The notes under the pieces are model-generated. The model saw nothing but the letters and a program-made list of their open reading frames with translations. It made no database searches and was not told the origin of the DNA. A program made the translations under genes and the position numbers. A DNA stretch of 64,000 nt, taken from Streptomyces goshikiensis (GTDB lineage Bacteria > Actinomycetota > Actinomycetes > Streptomycetales > Streptomycetaceae). Location: positions 372,001-436,000 of the forward strand of contig NZ_BMVE01000001.1 in the NCBI RefSeq assembly GCF_014650555.1, written 5' to 3'. Below are positions 1-8,682 of the stretch, piece after piece; position 1 is the stretch's first letter, and every line of letters begins with the position of its first letter.

Positions 1-2
1 CC

Positions 3-1067
3 GAGTCGGACAAGCTCGTCGAGCAGACCCGCAAGGACAACGAGCGGACGGTCGGCGAAGCCCAGACGGAGGCCGAGCGGCTGCGCGCGGAGGCGTCGGA
101 GGCCCTGGCCTCGGCGCAGGAGCACGCGACCCGTACCCGGTCGGAGGCGGAGCGCGTCAAGGCGGAGGCCAAGGCCGCGGCGGAGCGCACCCGTACGGAG
201 GCCCGCACCGAGTCCGAGCGGCTGCTGGACGAGGCGCGCGAGGAGGCCAACAAGCGTCGTACCGAGGCCGCGGAGCAGGTGGACCGACTCATCACCGAGT
301 CCTCGGCAGAGGCGGAGAAGCTGACCTCCGATGCCCGCAAGCAGGCCCTGGCCGCCACCACGGCGGCCGAGGAGCAGGCGGACGCGATGGTCGACGCGGC
401 CCGCAAGGAGGCCGCGCGGATCACCGCGGAGTCGACGATAGAGGGCAACTCCCTTGTGGAGAAGGCCCGTACGGACGCGGACGAGCTGCTGGTCGGCGCG
501 CGTACGGACGCCTCGGCCATACGGGAGCGGGTGGAGGAGCTGCGCTCCCGCGTCGAGGGCGAGGTCGAGGAGCTGCACGAGCGTGCGCGCCGGGAGTCGG
601 CCGAGCAGATGAAGTCGGCCGGCGAGCGCGTGGACAAGCTGGTGCGCGCGGCGACGGAGCAGAGCGTCGAGGCCGAGGCGAAGGCCAAGGCCCTGGTGTC
701 GGACGCGAGCAGTGAGGCGAGCAAGGTCCGGATCGCGGCGGTCCGCAAGGCGGAGGCGCTGCTGAAGGAGGCCGAGCAGAAGAAGGCCGACGTGGTCCGC
801 GAGGTCGAGTCGACCCTGTCGGAGGCCAAGGCGGAGGCCGAGCGGCTCGTCGAGGAGGGGCGGCGCGAGCTGGAGGTCCTGGTGCGCAGGCGCGAGGACA
901 TTCAGGCGGAGATCTCCCGTGTCCAGGACGTTCTTGAGGCGTTGGAGTCATTCGAGGCACCTTCGGGTGCCACGAAGCCCGGGGTCGGTGGCCAGGGCAC
1001 GGGGGGCGTGAAGGCCGGCGTGACAGCGGGTTCCACTCGTTCGGGTGGTAAGGCGTCAGAGGGCTAG
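3..1067 (+). CDS. scy: Scy, polarity-determining coiled-coil protein (3' part, 5' end outside window)
   Basis: The frame is open from the window edge, so only the last 354 residues are present. They are almost wholly Ala/Glu/Arg/Lys-rich coiled coil with recurring segments of the type EARTESERLLDEAREEAN, ending in a Gly/Thr-rich non-helical tail after residue ~315 of the visible part. Scy is the large Streptomyces scaffold that gathers DivIVA and FilP at hyphal tips and sets polar growth sites. The identification rests on the repetitive coiled coil and on filP lying directly downstream in the same direction, 194 bp away; the diagnostic N-terminus is not visible. That gap contains a -10-like taggat at 1205-1210 but no well-spaced -35 that I can defend. 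Confidence 0.85.
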   Translation, partial: ESDKLVEQTRKDNERTVGEAQTEAERLRAEASEALASAQEHATRTRSEAERVKAEAKAAAERTRTEARTESERLLDEAREEANKRRTEAAEQVDRLITESSAEAEKLTSDARKQALAATTAAEEQADAMVDAARKEAARITAESTIEGNSLVEKARTDADELLVGARTDASAIRERVEELRSRVEGEVEELHERARRESAEQMKSAGERVDKLVRAATEQSVEAEAKAKALVSDASSEASKVRIAAVRKAEALLKEAEQKKADVVREVESTLSEAKAEAERLVEEGRRELEVLVRRREDIQAEISRVQDVLEALESFEAPSGATKPGVGGQGTGGVKAGVTAGSTRSGGKASEG

Positions 1068-1261
1068 CCGAAACCCGTGTTTGTGTGCACCTGATGAAGG
1101 TTCACGCGTACGGGTGCGAAGCATTCTGCCGCCTTGCCACTCAAAAGGGGTGTCATTGTCCAGATCAAACGTGGATTGACTCGATGACACGCCGTCTGGG
1201 CGCCTAGGATTCCCCTAACACCTCACGTAGCACCTCACCGGTCTCATTCGACAGGAACCCC

Positions 1262-2200
1262 ATGAGCGACTCTCACTCCCCCTTCGGCTTCGAGCTCGTG
1301 CGGCGCGGTTACGACCGCGGTCAGGTGGACGACCGCATTACCAAGCTGGTCTCCGACCGCGACAGCGCCCTTGGACGTATCAACTCTCTGGAAAAGCGCA
1401 TCGAGGAACTGCACCTCGAAACGCAGAACGCCCAGGCCCAGGTGAGCGACGCCGAGCCGTCGTACGCCGGTCTCGGCGCCCGGGTCGAGAAGATCCTGCG
1501 GCTGGCCGAGGAGGAGGCGAAGGACCTGCGCGAGGAGGCCCGTCGCGCGGCCGAGCAGCACCGTGAGCTCGCCGAGTCGGCCGCCCAGCAGGTGCGCAAC
1601 GACGCCGAGTCGTTCGCCGCCGACCGCAAGTCGAAGGCGGAGGACGAGGGCGTCCGCATCGTCGAGAAGGCCAAGGCGGATTCGGCCACCCTGCGCTCCG
1701 AGGCCCAGAAGGACGCGGCCTCCAAGCGCGAGGAGGCCGACGCCCTCTTCGAGGAGACCCGCGCCAAGGCCGCCCAGGCCGCGGCGGACTTCGAGACCAA
1801 CCTGGCCAAGCGCCGCGAGCAGTCCGAGCGCGACCTGGCCTCCCGTCAGGCCAAGGCCGAGAAGCGCCTCGCGGAGATCGAGCACCGCGCCGAGCAGCTG
1901 CGCCTGGAGGCCGAAAAGCTTCGTACGGACGCGGAGCGCCGGGCCCGCCAGACCGTGGAGACCGCGCAGCGGCAGGCCGAGGACATCGTGGCCGACGCCA
2001 ACGCGAAGGCCGACCGGATCCGCAGCGAGTCCGAGCGCGAGCTGGCGGCGCTCACCAACCGCCGCGACTCGATCAACGCGCAGCTCACCAACGTCCGCGA
2101 GATGCTGGCGACGCTGACCGGCGCGGCCGTCGCCGCCGCCAACCCGATCGTCGACGACGAGCCGGTCACGCGCGGCGTTCCGGCGCAGCAGAGCCGCTAG
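1262..2200 (+). CDS. filP: FilP, intermediate-filament-like cytoskeletal protein
   Basis: 312 residues, the usual FilP size. The N-terminus (residues 8-24) carries a DivIVA-like element, F-E-L-V-R-R-G-Y-D-R-G-Q-V-D-D. It is followed by a continuous heptad-rich coiled coil (about residues 35-285, rich in EEARR, AEA and KAE) and a short flexible tail. FilP forms filaments behind the hyphal tip, stiffens the wall and interacts with Scy and DivIVA. It starts at ATG 1262 after an ACAGGAA ribosome-binding site. A strong hairpin follows the stop, so it is probably monocistronic or expressed with scy. The name is supported by both sequence type and position after scy. Confidence 0.92.
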   Translation: MSDSHSPFGFELVRRGYDRGQVDDRITKLVSDRDSALGRINSLEKRIEELHLETQNAQAQVSDAEPSYAGLGARVEKILRLAEEEAKDLREEARRAAEQHRELAESAAQQVRNDAESFAADRKSKAEDEGVRIVEKAKADSATLRSEAQKDAASKREEADALFEETRAKAAQAAADFETNLAKRREQSERDLASRQAKAEKRLAEIEHRAEQLRLEAEKLRTDAERRARQTVETAQRQAEDIVADANAKADRIRSESERELAALTNRRDSINAQLTNVREMLATLTGAAVAAANPIVDDEPVTRGVPAQQSR

Positions 2201-2249
2201 CCGCAAACCCCGTCGCCTCTCCGGCAGGAGAACGGCGGCAGAACAGTGT

Positions 2250-2299
2250 GCCCGAGGGCCCCGTGCCACCCGTTTTGAGGTGGCGTGGGGCCCTCGGGC
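2250..2299 (+). terminator. Strong hairpin terminator after filP
   Basis: Arms 2250-2270 and 2279-2299 pair over 21 bp (two G-U pairs) around an 8-nt loop (cgttttga). No T-tract follows, which is usual for streptomycete terminators. It separates filP from the ABC operon whose start codon is only 17 bp downstream. Confidence 0.85.
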
Positions 2300-2303
2300 G
2301 TTC

Positions 2304-2309
2304 TAGCGT
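2304..2309 (+). promoter_or_regulatory. Candidate -10 (TAGCGT) for a leaderless ABC-operon transcript
   Basis: TAGCGT ends 6 nt before the ATG at 2316 and there is no Shine-Dalgarno sequence between them, so transcription would start at or next to the start codon. No convincing -35 is visible because that position falls inside the filP terminator stem. The same arrangement recurs before nucS and the cobalamin adenosyltransferase gene. Confidence 0.45.
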
Positions 2310-2315
2310 GGCCCA

Positions 2316-3332
2316 ATGATCGAGCTAGAGGGCCTTACGAAACGATTCGGCGGCAAGGTCGCCGTGGACAACCTCAGCTTCCAGGTCAGACCGGGGGTGG
2401 TCACCGGCTTCCTCGGCCCCAACGGGGCCGGCAAGTCCACGACCATGCGCATGATGCTCGACCTCGACAATCCGACCAGCGGGACGGTCCGGATCGACGG
2501 GAAGCACTACCGGGACCTGCCGGAGCCGCTGAAGTACATCGGAGCACTGCTGGACGCGAAGGCCATGCACGGCGGCCGCAGCGCGTACAACAACCTGCTC
2601 TGCCTCGCCCAGTCGAACCGGATCCCCACGAGCCGGGTGGACGAGGTGCTGGACCTGGTCGGCCTGACGCCCGTGGCCCGGCAGAAGTCGAAAGGATTTT
2701 CGCTCGGAATGGGGCAGCGGCTGGGAATCGCCGCCGCGCTCCTCGGCGACCCGGAGATCCTCATGTTCGACGAACCCGTCAACGGCCTGGATCCCGAGGG
2801 AATTCTCTGGATCAGGAATCTGATGAAGGGGCTGGCGGCCGAAGGGAGGACGATCTTCGTTTCCTCCCATCTCATGAGCGAAATGGCGCTGACCGCGGAA
2901 CATTTGATCGTGATCGGTCAAGGAAAGCTGCTCGCCGACTTGTCGATGGCCGATTTCATCCAGCAGAACTCCCGTAGTTACGTCCGGATGCGCTCACCGC
3001 AGCAAGAGCGGCTGAAAGATGTCTTGCACGAGGCCGGAATCGATGCAATCGACGTCCCGGCCACCGGCACCCTGGAGATCAACGGCGTGGCCGCGGAGCA
3101 GCTCGGCGAGCTGGCCGCCCAGCACCAGATCGTGCTGCACGAACTCAGCCCGCAACGGGCCTCACTGGAAGAGGCGTTCATGCGCATGACGGCGGACTCC
3201 GTCGAATACCACGCCCACGCGCCGGGCGCCGGGGAGCTTCCCCCGGGCGCGGCCGCCGACAACCCGGCCCGGCCCGCCGACGTCCCCGCCTGGGGCGCCG
3301 GGTTCGACGCGACGCACAAGGGCGGGAAGTGA
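2316..3332 (+). CDS. ABC transporter ATP-binding protein (exporter type), first pair
   Basis: 338 residues. Walker A GPNGAGKST is at residues 34-42, an ABC signature variant SLGMGQR lies near residue 130, Walker B ILMFDEP with the D-loop PVNGLDPEG follows, and a switch His sits in FVSSHLMSEM. A C-terminal DUF4162-like region and a Pro/Ala-rich tail end the protein. This is the CcmA/DrrA-like exporter class that pairs with an ABC-2 permease. Its stop overlaps the permease start (GTGA at 3329-3332), so the two are translationally coupled. The substrate is unknown. A very similar pair follows at 4291-6332, so a tandem duplication is likely. Confidence 0.9.
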   Translation: MIELEGLTKRFGGKVAVDNLSFQVRPGVVTGFLGPNGAGKSTTMRMMLDLDNPTSGTVRIDGKHYRDLPEPLKYIGALLDAKAMHGGRSAYNNLLCLAQSNRIPTSRVDEVLDLVGLTPVARQKSKGFSLGMGQRLGIAAALLGDPEILMFDEPVNGLDPEGILWIRNLMKGLAAEGRTIFVSSHLMSEMALTAEHLIVIGQGKLLADLSMADFIQQNSRSYVRMRSPQQERLKDVLHEAGIDAIDVPATGTLEINGVAAEQLGELAAQHQIVLHELSPQRASLEEAFMRMTADSVEYHAHAPGAGELPPGAAADNPARPADVPAWGAGFDATHKGGK

Positions 3333-4114
3333 CCATGTCCTCCTTCCCCGCCGTCCTCAACTCCGAGTGGACCAAGATCCGCACGGTCGCCTCCACCACC
3401 TGGACCCTGGTCGCCGCCCTGGTGGTCACCGTCGGGATCAGCGCCGGGCTCTGCACGCTCTTCAACTCCACCTTCACCGAGATGCCGAAGGAGCAGCAGC
3501 TCACCTTCGACCCGACGCTGGCGAGCTTCGTGGGCATGTCCCTCGGCCAGCTGGCAATGATCATCTTCGGTGTGCTGGTGGTCGGCACCGAGTACAGCAC
3601 CGGCATGATCCGCACCTCGCTCGCCGCGGTGCCGCGGCGCGGAGAGCTGTTCCTCGGCAAGCTCACCGTCGCGACCGTCCTGGCCCTGGTCGTGGGTCTG
3701 GCGACCAGCTTCCTCTCCTTCTTCCTGGGCCAGGCCATCCTGGGCGAGCACAGCACCGGCATCGACGAGCCGGGCGTCCTGCGCGCGGTGTTCGGCGCCG
3801 GGCTCTACATGGCCCTGATCGCGCTGTTCTCGATGGGCGTGGCCGCGATGCTGCGCAGCTCGGTGCTGGCGATCTGCATCCTGATCCCGTTCTTCCTGCT
3901 GATCTCCAACATCCTCAACGGGGTCTCCGCCACCCGGAAGGTCGCCCAGTACCTCCCCGACCAGGCCGGCTCCAGGATCATGCAGGTGGTCCCGGGGGCG
4001 ATGGACAGCGGCGAGACGCCGTACGGCCCCTGGGGCGGCCTCGGGATCATGGTCCTGTGGGTGCTGGCCTCCGTACTCGGAGGCTACCTGGTCCTCAAGA
4101 AGCGGGACGCCTGA
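3329..4114 (+). CDS. ABC-2 type permease, first pair
   Basis: 261 residues from the GTG at 3329 (an alternative ATG is at 3335). The N-terminus F-P-A-V-L-N-S-E-W-T-K-I-R-T is the usual cytoplasmic start of streptomycete ABC-2 permeases. About six hydrophobic segments follow, and the conserved inner motif GTEYSTGMIRTSLAA precedes the third. It ends GYLVLKKRDA. It forms the membrane part of an exporter with the ATPase just upstream, with which it overlaps by 4 nt. The two genes are closed by a perfect hairpin at 4126-4157. No substrate can be inferred. Confidence 0.88.
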   Translation: MTMSSFPAVLNSEWTKIRTVASTTWTLVAALVVTVGISAGLCTLFNSTFTEMPKEQQLTFDPTLASFVGMSLGQLAMIIFGVLVVGTEYSTGMIRTSLAAVPRRGELFLGKLTVATVLALVVGLATSFLSFFLGQAILGEHSTGIDEPGVLRAVFGAGLYMALIALFSMGVAAMLRSSVLAICILIPFFLLISNILNGVSATRKVAQYLPDQAGSRIMQVVPGAMDSGETPYGPWGGLGIMVLWVLASVLGGYLVLKKRDA

Positions 4115-4125
4115 CGGACAGGGCG

Positions 4126-4157
4126 GCCGGACGTCCGTCTTGAGACGGACGTCCGGC
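4126..4157 (+). terminator. Perfect hairpin after first ABC pair
   Basis: Arms 4126-4140 and 4143-4157 are exact complements (15 bp, practical loop of 4-6 nt around cttgag). The hairpin lies 12 bp after the permease stop and separates the two ABC pairs. Confidence 0.8.
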
Positions 4158-4290
4158 GTACTACGGGAGATCCCCGGGCCCGCCTCAGGGGAAGCTCAGG
4201 GATCCGCCCGGGATGGAACCACGCGGGACTCGATATCCTCTTAAGCCTTACGCGGGCGAGAGCCGTCCCGGCCTGGTAAGGGGCAGAACA

Positions 4291-5418
4291 ATGATCGAGG
4301 CAGTCGGACTGACCAAGCGCTTCGGCGCGAAGACCGCCGTCGACCAGCTGTCCTTCCAGGTCAGGCCTGGTCACGTCACCGGATTCCTGGGGCCCAACGG
4401 CTCCGGGAAGTCCACCACCATGCGCATGATCCTCGGGCTGGACCGGCCCACCTCCGGGCACGTCACGATCAACGGCATGCCGTTCCGGGACCTGCCGAAC
4501 GCCCAGCGCAACGTGGGCGCCCTGCTCGACGCCAAGGCCGTGCACGGCGGCCGCCGGGCCCGCACGCACCTGCTGTCGATCGCCCAGCTCTCCGGGATCC
4601 CCGAGAAGCGGGTGGACGAGGTCCTGGGCGTCGTCGGCCTCCAGGACGTCGCCAGACAGCGCGCGAAGGGCTTCTCGCTCGGCATGGGCCAGCGGCTCGG
4701 CATCGCGACCGCGCTCCTCGGCGACCCGAAGGTGCTGCTCTTCGACGAGCCGGTCAACGGCCTCGACCCCGAGGGCATCCTCTGGGTCCGGAACCTGATG
4801 AAGCAGCTCGCCGCCGAGGGCCGGACCGTCTTCGTCTCCTCGCACCTGATGAGCGAGATGGCGCTGACCGCCGACCACCTCATCGTGATCGGCCGCGGCA
4901 GGCTGCTGGCCGACATGGGCACCCAGGAGTTCATCACGCGGAACTCGGCCGGATTCGCACGCGTGCGCGCGGCCGGGACCGGCCCCGACGGCCGGAACAC
5001 CCTCGGCACCGCCCTGACCAAGGCGGGCGGCCGGGTGCTCCAGGAGCCCGACGGGGCGCTGCGGGTGACGGGCCTGGAGCTGCCCGTCATCTCCGATGTG
5101 GCGCACGAGGCCGGCGTACGGCTGTGGGAGCTGTCCCCGCACCGGGCCTCGCTGGAGGAGGCCTACATGCGGATGACGCAGTCCTCCGTCGAGTACACCT
5201 CCAGCGAGGACCCGCGGGCCGAGCTGTGGGAGCCGGAGCCGCTGACCGTCCCGGAGTGGGAGGACGGCCCGGCTGCCCCCGAGGTGCCGCGTACGGGCTT
5301 CTTCGCCCCTCCCCCGCCCGGAGCGGGCGGAGCGCCCTTCCTGATGCCGAGCGATCCGGGGAAGCTCGCCTCGGCCGCCGGGAACACCAGCCCGAACCAG
5401 CCCGAGGAATCCCGATGA
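4291..5418 (+). CDS. ABC transporter ATP-binding protein (exporter type), second pair
   Basis: 375 residues from the ATG at 4291, preceded by AAGGGG about 7 nt upstream; an upstream in-frame ATG at 4213 lacks a ribosome-binding site. Walker A GPNGSGKST is near residue 34, the signature variant SLGMGQR is shared exactly with the first ATPase, Walker B is VLLFDEP, and the D-loop PVNGLDPEG and FVSSHLMSEM are also identical. The C-terminal 80 residues are a Pro/Gly/Ala-rich tail absent from most homologues. The gene overlaps the following permease by 4 nt (ATGA). It is a paralogue of the first ATPase, probably by tandem duplication and divergence of the tails. Confidence 0.9.
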   Translation: MIEAVGLTKRFGAKTAVDQLSFQVRPGHVTGFLGPNGSGKSTTMRMILGLDRPTSGHVTINGMPFRDLPNAQRNVGALLDAKAVHGGRRARTHLLSIAQLSGIPEKRVDEVLGVVGLQDVARQRAKGFSLGMGQRLGIATALLGDPKVLLFDEPVNGLDPEGILWVRNLMKQLAAEGRTVFVSSHLMSEMALTADHLIVIGRGRLLADMGTQEFITRNSAGFARVRAAGTGPDGRNTLGTALTKAGGRVLQEPDGALRVTGLELPVISDVAHEAGVRLWELSPHRASLEEAYMRMTQSSVEYTSSEDPRAELWEPEPLTVPEWEDGPAAPEVPRTGFFAPPPPGAGGAPFLMPSDPGKLASAAGNTSPNQPEESR

Positions 5419-6332
5419 CCGGCCTCCCGACGACCGGCCCCATGACCAGCGGCGGCTCCTCGACGAGCGCCCCCGCCTCCGGCGGCTCCACGCCGGGCGG
5501 CACCACGACGAACGCGGCCGAGAAGGCGGGGTACAGCTCCCCGCTGCCCAGCCCCCGGCCGCACCTGGGGCACGCCCTGGCCTCGGAGTGGACCAAGATG
5601 ACCTCGGTCCGCTCCACGATGTGGACGCTGAGCCTGCTCGTGGCGACCGTCGTCGGCATCGGGCTGCTCCTCATCGCCAACACCAACAACGAGGACTACG
5701 ACAGGATCCCCTTCACCACCCCGGCGATCTTCGGCCTGCTCATCGGGCAGCTCTCGGTGATGGTCCTCGGGGTGCTGACCATGACCTCGGAGCACGGCAC
5801 GGGGCTGATCCGCACCACCTTCACCGCCGCGCCCGAGCGGCACCGGGTCCTCACCGCGAAGTACATCGTCTTCTCGCTCACCGCGTTCCTGGTCACCGCC
5901 GCCTCCGTCTTCGTGGTGACGCTGGCGGCCACCATCGTCCACAGCGGCGCCGGCGCCGGCCGGCACGGCAGCTCGGAGTGGACGGGCGCCCTGCTCGGCA
6001 GCCTCTACGTGACCCTGCTCGGGGTGCTCGCGCTCGCCCTCGGGGCGCTGCTGCGGCACGCGGCCGGGGCGATCGCCACGATGATCGGCGTCGTGACGCT
6101 GCCGCCGGTGATAGGGGCGGTGCTCAACATCTGGGAGGCCGGCAAGTCGGCCGGGGAGACCCTGCTCCAGTACAACGCCCCGGTGGCGCTGATGCAGCTG
6201 TTCGGCCTGACCAGTAACGACGGCGGGCTGAACGCGGTACCGGGCGACACGGCGCAGATGACGCTGGTCCTGCTGGTGACGGGCACCGCGGTGGCGGCCT
6301 CGTACGTGGTGGTCGGCCGCCGGGACATCTAG
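5415..6332 (+). CDS. ABC-2 type permease with Gly/Ser/Thr-rich N-terminal extension, second pair
   Basis: 305 residues from the ATG at 5415, which overlaps the stop of the ATPase. Residues 1-50 are a low-complexity Gly/Ser/Thr/Pro/Ala stretch. The family start H-A-L-A-S-E-W-T-K-M-T-S-V-R-S comes only after that, followed by about six hydrophobic segments and the motif SEHGTGLIRTTFTAAP that corresponds to GTEYSTGMIRT in the first permease. It ends VVGRRDI. The extension is probably cytoplasmic and disordered; its role is unknown. It forms an exporter with the overlapping ATPase. Confidence 0.88.
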   Translation: MTGLPTTGPMTSGGSSTSAPASGGSTPGGTTTNAAEKAGYSSPLPSPRPHLGHALASEWTKMTSVRSTMWTLSLLVATVVGIGLLLIANTNNEDYDRIPFTTPAIFGLLIGQLSVMVLGVLTMTSEHGTGLIRTTFTAAPERHRVLTAKYIVFSLTAFLVTAASVFVVTLAATIVHSGAGAGRHGSSEWTGALLGSLYVTLLGVLALALGALLRHAAGAIATMIGVVTLPPVIGAVLNIWEAGKSAGETLLQYNAPVALMQLFGLTSNDGGLNAVPGDTAQMTLVLLVTGTAVAASYVVVGRRDI

Positions 6333-6367
6333 CCGCGGCTCTCCCGCTCCGCCGCTCCCCGCTCCGC

Positions 6368-6727
6368 TCAGTGCTTGGGCGCGTTCCTGGACCGCTGCAC
6401 CCGTGTGGTGCGGCGGTCCTTCGCGTTCCAGCAGGCCTTGTGCCAGTGCCGCCGGTCGTCGACGCCGCCGTACTCGGGCCAGGCCACCAGGTGCGGGGTG
6501 CCGGAGGGGATCTCCTGGTCGCAGCCGGGGCAGCGGTAGCGCTTGCCGGCCGCGCTGGCGCCCGCGACGTGCCGGACCTTCCACTCCTCGCCCTGGTACT
6601 CCTCGGTCCGCTCCAGGCCGTACCGGTCGATGCCCGCCGCGCCCTGCCCCGAGCCCGGGCCGGAGCCGGAGTCGGAACGGTCGGCTGGATTCCCGCCGCC
6701 CCTGGGGCGGTTGTGGCGCGGTGACAC
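6368..6727 (-). CDS. Small conserved actinomycete protein with a Cys/His zinc-like motif
   Basis: 119 residues from GTG 6727, which has GTGAGG 6 nt upstream; longer in-frame starts lack such a site. The first ~45 residues are Gly/Ser/Pro-rich. The second half holds C-P-G-C-D-Q-E-I-P-S-G-T-P-H, then R-R-H-W-H-K-A-C-W, a CxxC...H...HxxC arrangement likely to bind zinc. Homologues in streptomycetes are often labelled ATP/GTP-binding protein, but I see no P-loop here, so I do not adopt that label. It converges on the ABC permease (35 bp between stops) and diverges from the oxidoreductase gene. Confidence 0.75.
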   Translation of the reverse strand: MSPRHNRPRGGGNPADRSDSGSGPGSGQGAAGIDRYGLERTEEYQGEEWKVRHVAGASAAGKRYRCPGCDQEIPSGTPHLVAWPEYGGVDDRRHWHKACWNAKDRRTTRVQRSRNAPKH

Positions 6728-6956
6728 GTATACCTCACGAAGGCGCGGACGGCAGTGACTTTCTCCCAGACTACGCGCAGCGAGCCCGGGTACCCGCAGG
6801 GTGGCTGAAGGAGACGCGGGCGGGCGAGGAACTGGCCCGACAATCTCAATAACTTTCCTGTCAGGCCGTGCCTTTGGCACGTGTCAGACGTTGTTGCCGG
6901 TAAGGAAACCGGTCCACCTGGGGGAGGCCGCGTCAGCCGCGAGGAAGGCTAAGGCG

Positions 6957-7988
6957 ATGCGTGTAGGAGCTTTTGTACTGGCTGCCCAGTTCCCCGGCCA
7001 GGGACAGGGCGAGCCACTGCACCGGGCGGTACGGACCGCGGAGGTGTCCGAGGAGGCGGGGCTGGACTCCGTCTGGCTGGCCGAGCACCACTTCGTCCCG
7101 TACGGGGTGTGCCCCTCGGCGGTGACCCTGGCGGCCCTGCTGCTGGGCCGGACCAAGCGGCTCCGGGTGGGGACGGCCGTGAGCGTGCTCCCGAACACGC
7201 ATCCGGTGGCCCTCGGGGAACAGGCGGCGCTGCTGCACCTGACGTCGGGCGGCCGCTTCAGCCTCGGTGTCGGCCGCGGCGGGCCGTGGGTGGACCTGGA
7301 AGTGTTCGGCGGCGGCCTCGACTCGTACGAAACGGGCTTCCCGGAGGATCTGGACCTGCTGCGGCGCTGGCTCGCCGAGCCCCGGGTCGCGGCCGCCGGC
7401 GAGCGGCACGGGTTCCGCGAGGTGGCCGTCGTACCCCGCCCGTCGGAGGCGCTGGACGGTGACGGGAGTGGGCCGGAAGTGATCGTCGCGTGCACCTCGC
7501 CGGGCTCGGTACGGCTGGCCGCCGAGCGCGGACTGCCGATGCTGCTCGGCATGCACTGCGGGGACGAGGAGAAGGCCGGCATGGTCGCGCTGTGGCGCCG
7601 GACCGCCCTGGCGGCGGGCCACCCGCAGGACCTGGTCCGCGATCCGGGGCACGTGTCGGCGGGTCTGTGCCAGCTGGCGGACCGGGCGGCGGACGCCCGC
7701 GAGACGCTGCTGAAGGCGATGCCGGGCTGGTTCAGGCTGGGCCTGGACGCCCATGTCACCGTGGACCACCGGGAACGCGCGATGCGCGACCCGGTCGCTT
7801 ACACGGAGCTGCTGTGCCGGCTGCACCCCGTCGGCACCCCGCGGCTCGCGGCGGACCGGCTGGCCGCCACCTCCGAACGTACGGGCATCACCAGGTTCGC
7901 CCTGCTCACGGAGGGCTCCGGCGATCTCGCCGCGACGGAGGAGAACGTACGACGCCTCGGTGCCGAGGTCCTCCCCCGCCTCGGCTGA
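6957..7988 (+). CDS. Luciferase-like monooxygenase (LLM class, flavin-dependent oxidoreductase)
   Basis: 343 residues from ATG 6957, preceded by GAGGAAGG. The sequence shows the bacterial luciferase/F420-FMN TIM-barrel pattern: an N-terminal MRVGAFVLAAQFPGQG strand, G-L-D-S-V-W-L-A-E-H-H-F with the conserved His pair, L-R-V-G-T-A-V-S-V-L-P, and G-R-F-S-L-G-V-G-R-G for cofactor phosphate. Members oxidise diverse small molecules with reduced FMN or F420. The substrate cannot be told from sequence or context. It converges on the SCO5389-type gene with a shared hairpin between them. Confidence 0.85.
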   Translation: MRVGAFVLAAQFPGQGQGEPLHRAVRTAEVSEEAGLDSVWLAEHHFVPYGVCPSAVTLAALLLGRTKRLRVGTAVSVLPNTHPVALGEQAALLHLTSGGRFSLGVGRGGPWVDLEVFGGGLDSYETGFPEDLDLLRRWLAEPRVAAAGERHGFREVAVVPRPSEALDGDGSGPEVIVACTSPGSVRLAAERGLPMLLGMHCGDEEKAGMVALWRRTALAAGHPQDLVRDPGHVSAGLCQLADRAADARETLLKAMPGWFRLGLDAHVTVDHRERAMRDPVAYTELLCRLHPVGTPRLAADRLAATSERTGITRFALLTEGSGDLAATEENVRRLGAEVLPRLG

Positions 7989-8006
7989 GGCACTGAGAAG
8001 CTGGGA

Positions 8007-8054
8007 CTGCCGCTCCGGTATCAGACACGCACCTCCCGCGATACGGAGCGGCAG
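8007..8054. terminator. Bidirectional hairpin between convergent genes
   Basis: Arms 8007-8022 and 8040-8054 pair over 15 bp with a single bulged G in the left arm. The hairpin lies between the stops of the oxidoreductase (7988) and the minus-strand gene ending at 8071, so it can serve both. Confidence 0.75.
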
Positions 8055-8070
8055 CGAGGTACTGGACCGA

Positions 8071-8463
8071 CTAGCAGTCCCGCAGTTCGGGCGACTGGTT
8101 GAGCAGCTGGCCGCGGATCGAAGTGAACTTCGCCAGCCGCTCGTCAACCGCGGCGTCCAGCGGGAACACCGCGACCCGGTGGCAGTTCTGGAAGGCAAGG
8201 CGCACTCCGAAGTGCCGCTGGAGCGCACCGCGTATCGCGTCACTCGCGAGCGCGCGCAGCAGCTGCCCGCGCGCCTGCTCGTCCGGCGGCGGCGTCTGGT
8301 TGTCGGCGAACTGTCCGCCGTCCACCTTGAGCTGGGCCACCAGCGAGCTGATCATCTCCCATGCGTAGGGCAGGGAGGTCCGGACGCAGTCGACGAAGGC
8401 GGCTTCGTCGACCTCGCCTCGCTCGGCCTGTTCGAGTAGGGCCGGTGAGACGTCGAGCGACAT
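8071..8463 (-). CDS. SCO5389-family protein (conserved actinomycete, function unknown)
   Basis: 130 residues, start ATG 8463. The protein is acidic and mostly helical, beginning M-S-L-D-V-S-P-A-L-L-E-Q-A and containing S-L-P-Y-A-W-E-M-I-S-S-L. I see no signal peptide, membrane segment or catalytic motif. It matches a small conserved streptomycete family known only by the S. coelicolor locus name, found between the luciferase-like gene and nucS as here. It lies divergently from nucS with 219 bp between starts. Confidence 0.75.
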   Translation of the reverse strand: MSLDVSPALLEQAERGEVDEAAFVDCVRTSLPYAWEMISSLVAQLKVDGGQFADNQTPPPDEQARGQLLRALASDAIRGALQRHFGVRLAFQNCHRVAVFPLDAAVDERLAKFTSIRGQLLNQSPELRDC

Positions 8464-8668
8464 GGGTTCTCCTCTCGTGACCCCGGCCGTTGGATTGCCG
8501 GAGCCTTACGGGCAGGGAAGGAGGCGGCGACGCAGCGTGCACGCTCGACGACCTCCCGCTAACCACGGTAGGCGCCCCGGGGGTACCGCACCAGGAGAAT
8601 GCGCATACAACGCGCCATCGGCGAACGGGGCTTTCAGGGGCGAATCGCGTGGAGGCCCATCGGTCGAG

Positions 8669-8674
8669 TAGCGT
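8669..8674 (+). promoter_or_regulatory. Candidate -10 (TAGCGT) for nucS
   Basis: TAGCGT ends 8 nt before the nucS ATG with no ribosome-binding site in between, so a leaderless or near-leaderless mRNA is plausible. It is the same hexamer and spacing class as at 2304-2309. Confidence 0.4.
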
Positions 8675-8682
8675 TGCCGACC

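Noticed and set aside
1244..2269. 341-aa minus-strand frame opposite filP
   Set aside because: Antisense to a well-supported coiled-coil gene; Leu/Gly/Arg composition is typical of the mirror frame.
6368..6727. ATP/GTP-binding function for the small Cys/His protein
   Set aside because: No P-loop or other nucleotide-binding motif in the sequence.
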